From assembly GCA_028821605.1 (NCBI GenBank), contig JAPPFM010000040.1, positions 90,904-147,907 on the forward strand: DNA of 57,004 bases, written 5' to 3'. The position numbers and the translations under genes are program-made. Within the stretch, counting starts at the first letter, position 1. Each line of letters starts with the position of its first letter. This document shows positions 7,484-16,796 of the stretch, in pieces. Source of the stretch: Candidatus Poribacteria bacterium. Its GTDB lineage: Bacteria > Poribacteria > WGA-4E > WGA-3G. The notes under the pieces were generated by a model. That model worked only from the letters and a program-made list of their open reading frames with translations, was not told where the DNA came from and did no database searches.

Positions 7484-9088
7484 TCATTCAGGTGAGATTT
7501 GCGATGGAGGTGCTTGGAGGACTGGAATGACATAACTGTGAATTGTGCAATCATCAATCGTATCTGTTTCCACTCGCGGTTCTGGGTTTTCGCGATAATC
7601 GAACACCACATAGTAGCCTTCCATTGCGTTTTCTAATTTAAGATATGCTGCGAGTTGTTGCTTGCCTGCCTGATAGCTTCGTTCACTACGCCACACCTTC
7701 GTTTCAACAACGTATGTCTGTCCGCTGTGAGAAATCACGAGATCGGCTCTGCCTCTACCAGTTGGAACTTCTAAGTACATAGCAGCACCAACGATTTTCA
7801 CAAATTCATCGAGATAGGCAAACAGGAGATATTGCCCGACGAATTCTTGTGGTGTATCCGGGACTTGGAGTATTCTGAATCCCGCACGTGCGATGAAGTC
7901 ATTGAAATTTTCCATGAGGGTCCGTATCTGAAGTTGTCCAGTGGATGTCATATATTCCGAAAAGTCAACGGGACCATCTTGGGGGAAGTATTCGTCCTCA
8001 AGTCCATTTATCAGCGGTTGGAATGCTTGCAAAACCCGATGTAAATAGATTGGGTTGAGAATCTGACACATTCCGTCTCCATCTGCTCCAATGATACCGT
8101 AAGTTGCTAACTCACTGATGATGTCATCGTCGAAATTAAAGCGTCTGCTTTCTTGATAAAAGGCGATACGCATAAGCATCTTTTCAAAACGTGGATCTCT
8201 GCGAACATTTGTAATAAGGTGTGAAATGTTGGTGTTTCTCTCTGACAAGAGTTGTTCGTGTGCTTGTGAAAAGTGAGACATCTGAATCGTCTCGGTTTTG
8301 GGGATACCTAATTCCTCTGTGAGAATCTGTGCAAACCTATTCACGAGGAAGGGTTGTCCTGCTGTCTGTTTATGAACCTTCTCAACGAGTTTCGGCGCGA
8401 ATTGCTGTCCGACTTCATCGGTGTACTGGGTAAGGAGTTCATGTACCTGTTCTATACTGAAGTTTGGCAGCGTGAATTCGTCTTGTATATTGAACGGCGA
8501 GATCGAACGATCGTAGTTGAGTTGTGTGATATTTTTAACCCCGACAATACCTACGCTATAGGGTGCGCGTCCTTCGCGTCCTGTGAGGTATATCCGGCGA
8601 AGCGAACGGAGGAATCCGTTGAGCGCGTCCCGTGGAATGCCATCAAATTCGTCAATAATGAGAACGACCCGTTGATTCTCCGCGAAGCGGGTGAAGTGTT
8701 CAAAAAATTCACGCATCGAGAGATGATTTGTCATCTGCGCGTTCACCAAAAAATTGTCGAGTTCCGAAGATATCTGATCGCTACGGACGCGGAAGACCTT
8801 CTGGATTTCCCTACAGATTTCTCTACAAAGTGATTGGTAGAACTCTATGGGCGTTATGTACTCGTACTCTTCAAAATTGAGTTGTATTGGGAAATAGTCT
8901 GTCCCTTCCGCTGCAAGTGCTTTGAGGGCACCTTGAAAAAACGTCGTTTTACCGGTCTGCCTCGGTGCGAACAGGACGATATATCGTCCCTGTTTAACGC
9001 GGTCGACGAAATCGGCGAGTTCCTCACGCCGTGCGACGACGTAGTTATCTTGCGGATTGACGGGACCTTGCGTTCCAAATCGTCTCAT
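7484..9088 (-). CDS. AAA ATPase with C-terminal PD-(D/E)XK nuclease-like domain
   Basis: 534 residues. Walker A is APRQTGKTT at residues 41-49, and Walker B is VVLIIDEFDGI. The winged-helix-like middle is followed by a C-terminal domain with GRADLVI...TYVVETKVW, the D...ExK pattern of the PD-(D/E)XK superfamily (PDDEXK_9-like). This arrangement matches the large AAA-ATPase-like/PDDEXK_9 family, which is patchily distributed and often expanded in genomes, with suggested defence or mobile-element roles. AGGAG lies 6 bases before the ATG. The gene stands alone, divergent from hisC. Function is not established. Confidence 0.85.
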   Translation of the reverse strand: MRRFGTQGPVNPQDNYVVARREELADFVDRVKQGRYIVLFAPRQTGKTTFFQGALKALAAEGTDYFPIQLNFEEYEYITPIEFYQSLCREICREIQKVFRVRSDQISSELDNFLVNAQMTNHLSMREFFEHFTRFAENQRVVLIIDEFDGIPRDALNGFLRSLRRIYLTGREGRAPYSVGIVGVKNITQLNYDRSISPFNIQDEFTLPNFSIEQVHELLTQYTDEVGQQFAPKLVEKVHKQTAGQPFLVNRFAQILTEELGIPKTETIQMSHFSQAHEQLLSERNTNISHLITNVRRDPRFEKMLMRIAFYQESRRFNFDDDIISELATYGIIGADGDGMCQILNPIYLHRVLQAFQPLINGLEDEYFPQDGPVDFSEYMTSTGQLQIRTLMENFNDFIARAGFRILQVPDTPQEFVGQYLLFAYLDEFVKIVGAAMYLEVPTGRGRADLVISHSGQTYVVETKVWRSERSYQAGKQQLAAYLKLENAMEGYYVVFDYRENPEPRVETDTIDDCTIHSYVIPVLQAPPSQISPE

Positions 9089-9191
9089 GTTTTTCTCCTA
9101 TTGTTTCAGGTGAAAGGTATTGTATCAGATATCTATCTGAAAGTCAATTATGAGTGGTTTATGCGTACGGACGTTTCGGTGAAAAATTCCT

Positions 9192-9220
9192 TTTTGAAAA
9201 AGGAGAGAATGTGTTATAAT
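9192..9220 (+). promoter_or_regulatory. Putative sigma-70 promoter upstream of hisC
   Basis: A perfect -10 box TATAAT at 9215-9220. The best -35 match with 17-base spacing is TTTTGA (9192-9197); TTGAAA (9194-9199) gives only 15. The hisC start is 73 bases downstream. Confidence 0.4.
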
Positions 9221-9292
9221 AGAAGTGTATTTGAACGCGTCAGCGAATGCGTTCGCAATAAGAGAGACGAGTGAATTGAGAAACGAAACGTT

Positions 9293-10375
9293 ATGCTAAA
9301 ACCGAAACCCAGCATTGACACGATTCAACCCTATCAAGGTGGGAAACCGATCGAAGAAGTCCAGCGCGAGTTCGGTATTACCGATATTATCAAACTGGCA
9401 TCCAACGAAAATCCGCTGGGTCCCTCGCCATTAGCGACGCAAGCGATTGCTAAGAGTGCCACGCAGGTGCATCTCTATCCCGATGGTAATGCTTACTACC
9501 TTAAACGGGATCTCGCACAACATATCGGCATCTCTGAAGATCACCTAATTCTGGGGAACGGATCCAATGACATACTGCAATTAATCGCTGAAGCTTACGT
9601 TGCACCTGAGGATGAGGTAGTCTATGCGGCGGGCGCGTTCGTCGTCTACAGCCTTGTAACGAAACTCTGCAGTGCGACAGCAGTCGTCGTACCGATGCAG
9701 AAGGATACCCACGACCTCACCGCGATGGCAGCGGCAATTACCGATAAAACGAAGGTGATCTTTGTCGCGAATCCGAATAACCCTACGGGTACGATGGTCA
9801 CAGCGGACGAGACAGCGGCGTTTATGAAACAGGTACCCGACGATGTGTTGGTTGTTTTTGACGAAGCCTATTATGAGTATGTTTCACGCTCAGACTATCC
9901 ACAAACGCTCCCTTATGTGCTGGAGGGACGGAACTTCGTCATCACTCGGACGTTCTCTAAAATCTATGGGCTTGCTGGGCTTCGTGTTGGATACGGCATC
10001 GCGCCACCCGCGCTGATTGAGACATTGAATCGCGTTCGCCAACCCTTCAATTGCAGTTTGATAGGGCAAGCAGCGGCACGCGCAGCACTAAAAGATACTG
10101 ATCACGTCGCGAAGAGCCAAGAACACAACAACATCGGTAAAACCTTTCTCTACAATACTTTTGATGACCTTGGACTTCGGTATCGCGAGACTGAGGGCAA
10201 TTTCATCATGTTACAGGTTGGGCAATCAGGCGCAGATGTCGCCGACGCGCTTCTGAGAAAGGGCGTTATCGTCCGTCCGATAGCGGGCTACGGCTACCCA
10301 GATGCGGTGCGTGTGACGATCGGGACACAGCAGGAAAACGAAAAATTTATCACGGCTCTAAGGCACATCTTGTAA
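9293..10375 (+). CDS. hisC: Histidinol-phosphate aminotransferase
   Basis: 360 residues, normal length for HisC. It is a PLP enzyme that transaminates histidinol phosphate in histidine synthesis; relatives also act on aromatic amino acids. Visible hallmarks are IKLASNENPLGPSP near the N-terminus, LGNGSNDILQLI, VANPNNPTGT, VVFDEAYYEYV and the PLP-binding Lys in TRTFSKIYGLAGLRVGYG. No other his gene is in the window. ispG follows on the same strand after 120 bases. Confidence 0.95.
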   Translation: MLKPKPSIDTIQPYQGGKPIEEVQREFGITDIIKLASNENPLGPSPLATQAIAKSATQVHLYPDGNAYYLKRDLAQHIGISEDHLILGNGSNDILQLIAEAYVAPEDEVVYAAGAFVVYSLVTKLCSATAVVVPMQKDTHDLTAMAAAITDKTKVIFVANPNNPTGTMVTADETAAFMKQVPDDVLVVFDEAYYEYVSRSDYPQTLPYVLEGRNFVITRTFSKIYGLAGLRVGYGIAPPALIETLNRVRQPFNCSLIGQAAARAALKDTDHVAKSQEHNNIGKTFLYNTFDDLGLRYRETEGNFIMLQVGQSGADVADALLRKGVIVRPIAGYGYPDAVRVTIGTQQENEKFITALRHIL

Positions 10376-10498
10376 GCCCGTATGAAAAAAGTAAAATATC
10401 ACTAATAACGTTAGCCCGCAACAACGGCGCGGGCGGTTCTTGAAGTAAATCGTTATAGGTTTAATCGCCTGACTGGACGCTTGCGAATCATTAAAAAA

Positions 10499-11623
10499 AT
10501 GAAAGAACTCATACAACTCAACAACAAACGTCCTACACGAAAAATCATGGTAGGGAACATCCCGATCGGTGGTGGCAGCCCCATCTCTATCCAGACGATG
10601 ACAACCACGCTGACACACGACGTTGATGCCACGCTAGCACAGGTAGAGCGATGCGCAGAGGCAGGCGCGCAGATTGTCCGTGTCGCTGTCCCCGCAGAAC
10701 CGGACGCAAAGGCACTCGGTCCGCTTGTGAAACGCTCCCCAGTCCCGATAGTGTCGGATATCCACTTCAACTACCGGTACGCACTCGCGGCGGTGGATGC
10801 AGGTGTAGCGAAGGTTCGCATCAATCCGGGCAACATCGGTAGTGAGAAACGGATTGCGGAGGTGCTATCTGCAGCGAAAGCAGCGAATATCCCGATCCGT
10901 ATAGGTGTCAATGAGGGGTCGCTTGAGAAGGATTTATTGGATAAATATCCGTCCCCAACAGCGGAGGCTTTGGTAGAGAGCGCGATGCGGCATGTCAATA
11001 TCTGCGAAGAGCACGATTTCAGAGACATCGCGATCTCCGTCAAATCGAGTGATCCACTTCGGATGATAGAAGCGAACCGTCAGCTTTCAGCGAAAGTCCC
11101 ATATCCGTTGCATCTCGGTGTGACAGAAGCCGGTACGCCTCGACGGGCGCATGTCAAATCGACGCTCGGTATCGGCACGCTCCTGCTGGAAGGAATAGGG
11201 GACACCATCCGCATCTCGATTACCGGCGATCCGGTTGAAGAGGTCTTGACTGCCAAAGAACTCCTCCGCACACTCGGTATGGCTGAAGACATGCTCGACG
11301 TTGTTTCTTGCCCGTTCTGTGGGCGCGGCGACCCTGACGCAGGTTATGAGAATATCGTCGCTGTCGCTGAGGAACTTTTAGAGAAACACGGTATTAATAT
11401 CCCAGTGGCAGTGATGGGATGTGAAGTCAACGGACCTGGTGAGACACGGAACGCTGAAGTAGGCATCCATTTGGGCGGTAAGGAACTTGCCGTTCTAAAA
11501 GTTCGTGGTGAACGCGTGCGTACCTTCCGAGGAAAAGACGAAGTGAACCCGGAATTTTTGGCGAATGCGTTGTTAGAAGCAGCGCAGCAGTTGGTGGCAG
11601 TGCAAACCGATAAAGCCGTATAA
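10499..11623 (+). CDS. ispG: 4-hydroxy-3-methylbut-2-en-1-yl diphosphate synthase (IspG/GcpE)
   Basis: 374 residues from the ATG at 10499; an in-frame TTG at 10481 would add six residues, and neither has a convincing ribosome-binding site. It converts MEcPP to HMBPP in the MEP isoprenoid pathway. The TIM-barrel part begins RKIMVGNIPIGGGSPISIQTMT; the 4Fe-4S ligands are in SCPFCGRGD and GCEVNGPGE, the last Glu completing the cluster environment. It is the short two-domain bacterial form. The gene fits with uppP and the terpene cyclase further along, though these are not in one operon. Confidence 0.95.
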   Translation: MKELIQLNNKRPTRKIMVGNIPIGGGSPISIQTMTTTLTHDVDATLAQVERCAEAGAQIVRVAVPAEPDAKALGPLVKRSPVPIVSDIHFNYRYALAAVDAGVAKVRINPGNIGSEKRIAEVLSAAKAANIPIRIGVNEGSLEKDLLDKYPSPTAEALVESAMRHVNICEEHDFRDIAISVKSSDPLRMIEANRQLSAKVPYPLHLGVTEAGTPRRAHVKSTLGIGTLLLEGIGDTIRISITGDPVEEVLTAKELLRTLGMAEDMLDVVSCPFCGRGDPDAGYENIVAVAEELLEKHGINIPVAVMGCEVNGPGETRNAEVGIHLGGKELAVLKVRGERVRTFRGKDEVNPEFLANALLEAAQQLVAVQTDKAV

Positions 11624-11629
11624 GAAAAA

Positions 11630-13147
11630 ATGAAACACTTACAACAGCGTATCCAAACAGCGATTCGGTTAATTCCCGTCCAGATTGGATTACTCGCGCT
11701 ATTTTTCTGTGCCTACCACATATTCCTATTTTACATCATGCGCGAAACAGGTCTTGACCTCGGTGCGGTGGGGTTCAACAGGCACATTGTCCCTCTTTAT
11801 GCCCAACCGAGTTTCGACTTGAGTTTGTGGATATTGCCTGCCCTTGTGGTGTGTATCGGTTTCCTCTATCTCTGCCATAGATACCTGCTTTCGGATACGT
11901 CTGAGCGACGCTTAATCTGGATAGCGTTCGCTTGCTTCATCGCAATTCATATTAGCGTTGCCCAAATTGATGGATACCGGGAGATTGAACGCGATGGTGA
12001 GAAGACGCGGATCTTAACGCTTTTGGAACCGTATACACGTACATCGTTGGAGTATTATGGCGATGTGCCGCGCGTTGACGAACTCGGCATCCGCAGGTTT
12101 CTCAAGGATTATAGCAAACCGGAACTGTTTGATACACTTTCAGGACACACGCGCACCCATCCGCCGGGGGGTGTGCTTTTCTTATGGCATGTCAGTGGAC
12201 TCTTCGGTTACAATCTCGTATCGGCATCGTTAGTCTCAATTATCTTCACCGCGCTCACAGTGATACCAATCTATCGCCTCGGCGTGTACCTCTACGGCGA
12301 AAAGGTCGGCCGATATGCCCTTCTCCTATTCCTCGTCACCCCCAATTTCGTGATGTTCACCGGTACGTCAATGGACGGTCCCTTCAGCGTTTTCCCAATT
12401 TTAAGCATCTACCTCTTTTATAAAGCGCAGGAACGGGAAACCATACCCGACCAGAAGTGGCATGAATTCCGGCCTTATAGTTTACTAACAGGACTTTCGC
12501 TTGCACTCGGAATGTTCATGACGTATTCAACGGTCGTTGTCGGTGTATTTTTGTGTGTTGTTGCTTTATTGGAGCGGAAGCAGTTCCGGCAGTATCTGAA
12601 GGTTTTGCTGTTCGCGGCTTCAGGATTTATCGGATTTTACCTATTGCTTTTTGTCTTGACGGGATTCCGTCCGATTGAGGCACTCTGGGCGGCTATCAAA
12701 AAGGATGAATCAGGCATGGGGACGGGGTATGAAAGCATCGACCGTTATTTCCATCTGAGTTTTGCCAACCTATTTGCCTTCCTGATCGGTGTCGGATTTC
12801 CGATAACACTGGTCTGGCTCCGAGAAATTGTATCAGCACTGAAACAGTGGAAACAGGACAGCACGTCATCTGAACAGGCGAGTAATGGTGCGCGTCTCCC
12901 TTGGATATTTCGTCATGAAAAATTAGACACGTTCATCATCGGTTTCCTAATCACCCTCCTCTTTTTCACATTTTCGACGCTATTTACAATGGAAGTTGAG
13001 CGGATATGGATTTTCATGGTGCCGTTCTTCGTTATCCCTGTCGCGAAACATCTCACGGCGCGTCCGATATCGGATTTCTATTGGGTCATAGGTATACTCG
13101 TCGCGCAACTCATCATCGGAGAAGTTCTACTCTACACGTATTGGTAG
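11630..13147 (+). CDS. Multi-pass membrane glycosyltransferase (GT39/PMT-ArnT-like)
   Basis: 505 residues with about ten hydrophobic segments, the first at residues 17-35. A large loop holds HTRTHPPGGVLFLW, comparable to the HPP(G/A) loop of lipid-linked sugar transferases, and TSMDGPFSVFPILS follows in the next segments. Enzymes of this type use polyprenyl-phosphate sugars to glycosylate proteins or lipids at the outer face of the membrane. It starts 7 bases after the ispG stop, so co-transcription is likely. Confidence 0.75.
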   Translation: MKHLQQRIQTAIRLIPVQIGLLALFFCAYHIFLFYIMRETGLDLGAVGFNRHIVPLYAQPSFDLSLWILPALVVCIGFLYLCHRYLLSDTSERRLIWIAFACFIAIHISVAQIDGYREIERDGEKTRILTLLEPYTRTSLEYYGDVPRVDELGIRRFLKDYSKPELFDTLSGHTRTHPPGGVLFLWHVSGLFGYNLVSASLVSIIFTALTVIPIYRLGVYLYGEKVGRYALLLFLVTPNFVMFTGTSMDGPFSVFPILSIYLFYKAQERETIPDQKWHEFRPYSLLTGLSLALGMFMTYSTVVVGVFLCVVALLERKQFRQYLKVLLFAASGFIGFYLLLFVLTGFRPIEALWAAIKKDESGMGTGYESIDRYFHLSFANLFAFLIGVGFPITLVWLREIVSALKQWKQDSTSSEQASNGARLPWIFRHEKLDTFIIGFLITLLFFTFSTLFTMEVERIWIFMVPFFVIPVAKHLTARPISDFYWVIGILVAQLIIGEVLLYTYW

Positions 13148-13315
13148 GGAGCAGCTGTCGGCAGTAAGTCTTGTAGGTTGGGTTGAACGGAGATCTACTA
13201 AAAATCGCACACGGTACAGTGTTTTCAGAGATCAGAGAAACCTGAAATCACCCAAAAACCGAGTGAAACCCAACGCATTAATCAGAGAATTTTTACCGCA
13301 AGGAAAATTAAAAAA

Positions 13316-14422
13316 TTGCGAATTCTCTACGTCATTGATTCTATGACAAAGGATGGTGCCGAGTCGCAGCTGCTCAAGACATTAGATCGGTTGCCGCCGG
13401 AGCAGTATGAGGCTTATGTTGTGCTGAGCCGTGCCGAAGGCGAACGCGTAGCAGAACTTGCTGAGATCTCCTGCGTAAAGGATGTCGCCACATTTGGAAG
13501 CGGAGGTAGGCGCATGAAGTTATTGGAAAAAGCCTTCGCGCTCGCTGGTATTGTCAATGCGGTTAAACCGAACATCGTACATAGTTGGTTATGGTATTCC
13601 AATTTCCTTTGTGGACTTTCCCGTAAACTTGGGCTGTGGCGGAAAATTCCATTCATTGCCTCACAACGCGGCGACTACCACGCGAGATACGGAAAGTTTC
13701 GGCTCTGGCTCACAGAAAAACTTATTTATAACACTGCTGACACTCTACTGACGAATTCAGTGCAAATTCAACGGCATCTCCGCGAACAGTATCCAGACAA
13801 AAAGGTTGTTAGCATTCCAAACCTATTGGAATTACCGACCGAAAAATGGTCTCAGCAACGCGGAGACGGTACCCAAGAAAAGTTAATCGTGAGTGTAGGA
13901 CGCTTCGCACCTGAAAAAGGGCACCGGTATCTGATTGAGGCGTTGAATTTACTGAACCAACAGAATGTCGCGTGGCGATGCACATTTCTCGGTGAAGGCG
14001 AACTGGAAGCGGAACTCCGTGCACTCGTAGCAGAATACGGACTCTCAGAACAGATAGCGTTTCCCGGTTTCTGCGAAGATGTCTTTTCTGTGCTTTTCAC
14101 GGCAGATGTTTTTGTGCTTCCCTCACTCCACGAGAGCTCGCCAAATGCACTGATTGAGGCGATGGGAACCGGGATGCCCTGCATTGCTTCGGATGTGGGT
14201 GGCATTGTAGATTTAATTGAGGCTGAGAAAAACGGTATCCGGGTTCCACCACAAGATCCAGAAGCGTTAGCGACAGCACTCCATCGGATGTTGACTGATT
14301 CTGACTTTGCAAGTGCGTTGGGAAAAAACGCCCGCGCAACGATTCAGGAGAAGTTCGACAGCACGGAGTCCCTTCGGAAATTGGAAGAGATTTATCAAGG
14401 TTATAGATTCATAAAGGCATAA
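13316..14422 (+). CDS. Glycosyltransferase, GT4 family
   Basis: 368 residues, read from a TTG (MRILYVIDSMTKDGAESQLL). The N-terminal Rossmann half ends with IVHSWLWYSNFL and IASQRGDY. The C-terminal donor-binding half has SVGRFAPEKGHRYLIEAL, FLGEGELEAELR, FPGFCEDV and the E-x7-E motif region PSLHESSPNALIEAMGTGMPCIASDVGGI. It probably transfers a sugar from a nucleotide donor to a surface glycan precursor. AAGGA lies about 12 bases upstream. Neighbours include a membrane glycosyltransferase and a methyltransferase. Confidence 0.9.
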   Translation: MRILYVIDSMTKDGAESQLLKTLDRLPPEQYEAYVVLSRAEGERVAELAEISCVKDVATFGSGGRRMKLLEKAFALAGIVNAVKPNIVHSWLWYSNFLCGLSRKLGLWRKIPFIASQRGDYHARYGKFRLWLTEKLIYNTADTLLTNSVQIQRHLREQYPDKKVVSIPNLLELPTEKWSQQRGDGTQEKLIVSVGRFAPEKGHRYLIEALNLLNQQNVAWRCTFLGEGELEAELRALVAEYGLSEQIAFPGFCEDVFSVLFTADVFVLPSLHESSPNALIEAMGTGMPCIASDVGGIVDLIEAEKNGIRVPPQDPEALATALHRMLTDSDFASALGKNARATIQEKFDSTESLRKLEEIYQGYRFIKA

Positions 14423-14522
14423 TTTCCTTAAAAATATGATAGCAATTTTTGTCTGTCAGAATTCACAACAATCCCACAACGGCTTCGCAGATGGGTGAAT
14501 TCTTTATTCTCGGGAAAATAGA

Positions 14523-15206
14523 TTGACAAAATGGCACCGCTCCTACATCCAGAACGCTTACCGCGAATTAGAACACGGCATCACGCAACAGCAGCTTGAT
14601 GCTTTGGGTATCAATGCTAACGGCAAAAGGGTGTTGGACGTTGGATGCGGACCGGGGAACCTGCTTGTTGTGCTCTCCGCTGATACTCCAGAACTCCTTG
14701 TTGGCGTTGATGTAGATACGATCTTTTTGAAGGTGGGACGCTCTGAAATTGAGAAGTTGATTGAAAAGTCCACTATAACCCCTGCTTTGCTACGTGCTGC
14801 ACTCCCGACGCTCCCCTTTGCAGATGCGTCTTTTGATCTCGTAACCTGCTTCCTCGTCATGCCACATGTCCCCGATGACAGAGCGGCTTTGACTGAACTC
14901 GCGCGGGTCTTGAAACCAGGTGGGGTGCTTGCTATTTCTGGACACGGCTTAGGATTTCCGCTTCGCTATCTCAAACGCTTCAGGCTGAAACCCTTGCAGA
15001 TGTATCTCGCCAGTCTGATTTATAGATGCACTGGGAAAAAATTGGTCCGGAACACGCTGCAGAATGATAAAAAAATGTGCGACATCTTAAAGAGTATCGG
15101 TGTGGTCCCAGAAATGCAGCACTACAACAGAAAAGTGCTTGGATGCGTCGCGACTTACTGGATTAAGGCGATTAAAAGCGAAGTGAGTCCTAAAGCCACG
15201 CAGTAG
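14523..15206 (+). CDS. Class I SAM-dependent methyltransferase
   Basis: 227 residues from a TTG start, with GGGA nine bases upstream. SAM-binding motif I is VLDVGCGPGNLLVVL, followed by GVDVD (motif II), LPFADASFDLVTCFLVMPHV and LARVLKPGGVLAISGHG. Substrate is unknown; the glycosyltransferase upstream suggests a glycan or lipid. Its last 52 bases overlap the 3' end of uppP on the other strand. Confidence 0.88.
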   Translation: MTKWHRSYIQNAYRELEHGITQQQLDALGINANGKRVLDVGCGPGNLLVVLSADTPELLVGVDVDTIFLKVGRSEIEKLIEKSTITPALLRAALPTLPFADASFDLVTCFLVMPHVPDDRAALTELARVLKPGGVLAISGHGLGFPLRYLKRFRLKPLQMYLASLIYRCTGKKLVRNTLQNDKKMCDILKSIGVVPEMQHYNRKVLGCVATYWIKAIKSEVSPKATQ

Positions 15207-15985
15207 TAAGAGAACACCGAGAATTTACCTCGGTTAAGCATGACCAATAGAAATCGCAACGCGATGTAACCGACGATAAACGAGGCGAGCATACCGGTAC
15301 CCATGATATGGAGCGGGACACTGGTATCTCCAACATCCCGGATTTTAAGCGCAACTGCACCGAGTATGGCAGGAATTGAGAGCAGAAAGGAGTATTCCGC
15401 AGCTATTTTCCCTGGGATTCCCAAGAAGAGTGCCAGCGATATTGTCGAGCCGGAGCGGGAGATACCGGGTGTAATTGCGCATCCTTGTGCAATTCCGATG
15501 AGTGGCGCGTGCCATGTTTTCAATCGTCCGACTGGGTTATCTGCCTTTTCTCTCCGAAGCCTGGGTAATTGAAGGATAACACCGGTGAGAATTAGCATCA
15601 TGCTCACGAGACGAACTTCATCGAAAAAGGATTCTAACTCTGTCTTGAACAGGACAGCGATAATACCTGTCGGAATAGAGCCGAGCAGTATCAACCCTAT
15701 AAACTTCAGTTCGGTGGAGGTATTGAGCGTTGCCCTCGGTTGTCGCCAAAATTGCGTCCCTCCAAGTGTGGAAAGCCCTCCTACCACTAACCGTTTTATT
15801 GCACCGCGATATGCGACAAGCACGGCGGCTAACGTTCCAACGTGAAGCATTACGTCAAAAAAGACGAGAGGCTCCTTGAGTCCTAAAAACTGCTGTGCTA
15901 AGACGAGATGTCCTGAACTGCTGACGGGTAGGAATTCTGTTAAGCCTTGTAAGATGCCGAGGAGAATCGCTTCAAAAAATGTCAT
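15155..15985 (-). CDS. uppP: Undecaprenyl-diphosphate phosphatase UppP/BacA
   Basis: 276 residues. It recycles undecaprenyl diphosphate for cell-wall and glycan synthesis. The two signature regions are present: GLTEFLPVSSSGHLVLAQ at the N-terminus and GITPGISRSGSTISLAL in the middle. About eight membrane segments are visible. Start chosen at 15985 (MTFFEAILLG...), which is where homologues begin; an upstream in-frame ATG at 16096 would add 37 non-homologous residues and run into the opposite gene's start. The 3' end overlaps the methyltransferase gene by 52 bases. Confidence 0.95.
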   Translation of the reverse strand: MTFFEAILLGILQGLTEFLPVSSSGHLVLAQQFLGLKEPLVFFDVMLHVGTLAAVLVAYRGAIKRLVVGGLSTLGGTQFWRQPRATLNTSTELKFIGLILLGSIPTGIIAVLFKTELESFFDEVRLVSMMLILTGVILQLPRLRREKADNPVGRLKTWHAPLIGIAQGCAITPGISRSGSTISLALFLGIPGKIAAEYSFLLSIPAILGAVALKIRDVGDTSVPLHIMGTGMLASFIVGYIALRFLLVMLNRGKFSVFSYYCVALGLTSLLIALIQ

Positions 15986-16094
15986 AGTGCTATTGTAGCA
16001 CTTAATGCTTCGACTCGCAAGGCGAAATTTTCCGTGTGTTTGCCTATTACGGGCATCTGTGGTAAAATAACCTAATTTTTCAAAGGAGGCATCC

Positions 16095-16463
16095 ATGCAG
16101 AATCTTTTCTTTGCACTCGGTTCAGGTTTGAGCCTATTGGGGGTCGTTTTCGGGGCGTTTGGCGCACATGCGCTTCGGTCAAAACTCTCGCCAGAAATGC
16201 TTGAGACGTTTGAAATAGCCGTGCGGTATCAGATGTACCATAGTTTGGGGTTGATCGCTGCGGCGTGGGCAGTCTCACAATGGCAGAATCAACTCACGGC
16301 AACATCGGGATGGTGTTTTTTCGCTGGCATCCTAATCTTTTCAGGGAGTCTATATATTCTTAGCCTCACAGGCATTCGATGGCTCGGTGCGATTACGCCA
16401 ATCGGCGGGTTAGCGTTTATCGTGGGGTGGAGTTGCCTGACACTCGCTGCGATTCGCGGGTAA
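16095..16463 (+). CDS. DUF423 family small membrane protein
   Basis: 122 residues with four hydrophobic segments: LFFALGSGLSLLGVVFGAFGA, YHSLGLIAAAWAV, CFFAGILIFSGSLYIL and IGGLAFIVGWSCLTLAAI. This matches the DUF423/YwdK family, including the GAFGAHALR motif. An excellent AAAGGAGG lies 5 bases before the ATG. Function of the family is unknown. Confidence 0.88.
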   Translation: MQNLFFALGSGLSLLGVVFGAFGAHALRSKLSPEMLETFEIAVRYQMYHSLGLIAAAWAVSQWQNQLTATSGWCFFAGILIFSGSLYILSLTGIRWLGAITPIGGLAFIVGWSCLTLAAIRG

Positions 16464-16531
16464 AGTACCTGAGTTTCAACCAGAATCATTCAGTTATTAG
16501 TTATTGGTTATCAGTAAAGGGATTCCTCCTC

Positions 16532-16558
16532 GTAGGCGAGGTTTGAAATCTCGCCTAC
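16532..16558. repeat. 27-bp near-perfect palindrome (GTAGG...CCTAC family)
   Basis: Arms GTAGGCGAGGTTT and AAATCTCGCCTAC pair at 12 of 13 positions around one base, the same design as 5080-5106 and 21747-21773. Confidence 0.75.
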
Positions 16559-16577
16559 CCTACCGTGGATAGAGAGA

Positions 16578-16727
16578 AATAACCTAAGTTGCCACCTTAT
16601 GTGAAATAAACAAGAATTGTAGGGCGGGACACCATAAAATACCAGCATTAGAGGAAATTCCTTAATATTTTCAATCAAAAACGGTGTATGTTTGTCTAAA
16701 GTCTTGTAAGTAGCAACTTGGGTTATT
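16578..16727. repeat. 150-bp MITE-like element ending just before a promoter
   Basis: Terminal inverted repeats AATAACCTAAGTTGCCAC (16578-16595) and the complement of 16710-16727 match at 16 of 18 positions. There is no coding sequence inside. Its right end lies 10 bases before the -35 box of the LamG gene promoter. I see no second copy in this window. Confidence 0.6.
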
Positions 16728-16737
16728 GTATAATGTA

Positions 16738-16766
16738 TTGACGCTATTTCAAGTTTATGTTAAAAT
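16738..16766 (+). promoter_or_regulatory. Putative sigma-70 promoter of the LamG protein gene
   Basis: TTGACG (16738-16743), a 17-base spacer, then TAAAAT (16761-16766). The start codon is 31 bases further on, with AAGGAGGA in between, which is a normal layout. Confidence 0.6.
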
Positions 16767-16796
16767 TCTTGTTAAAATACTTAAGGAGGAACGAAA

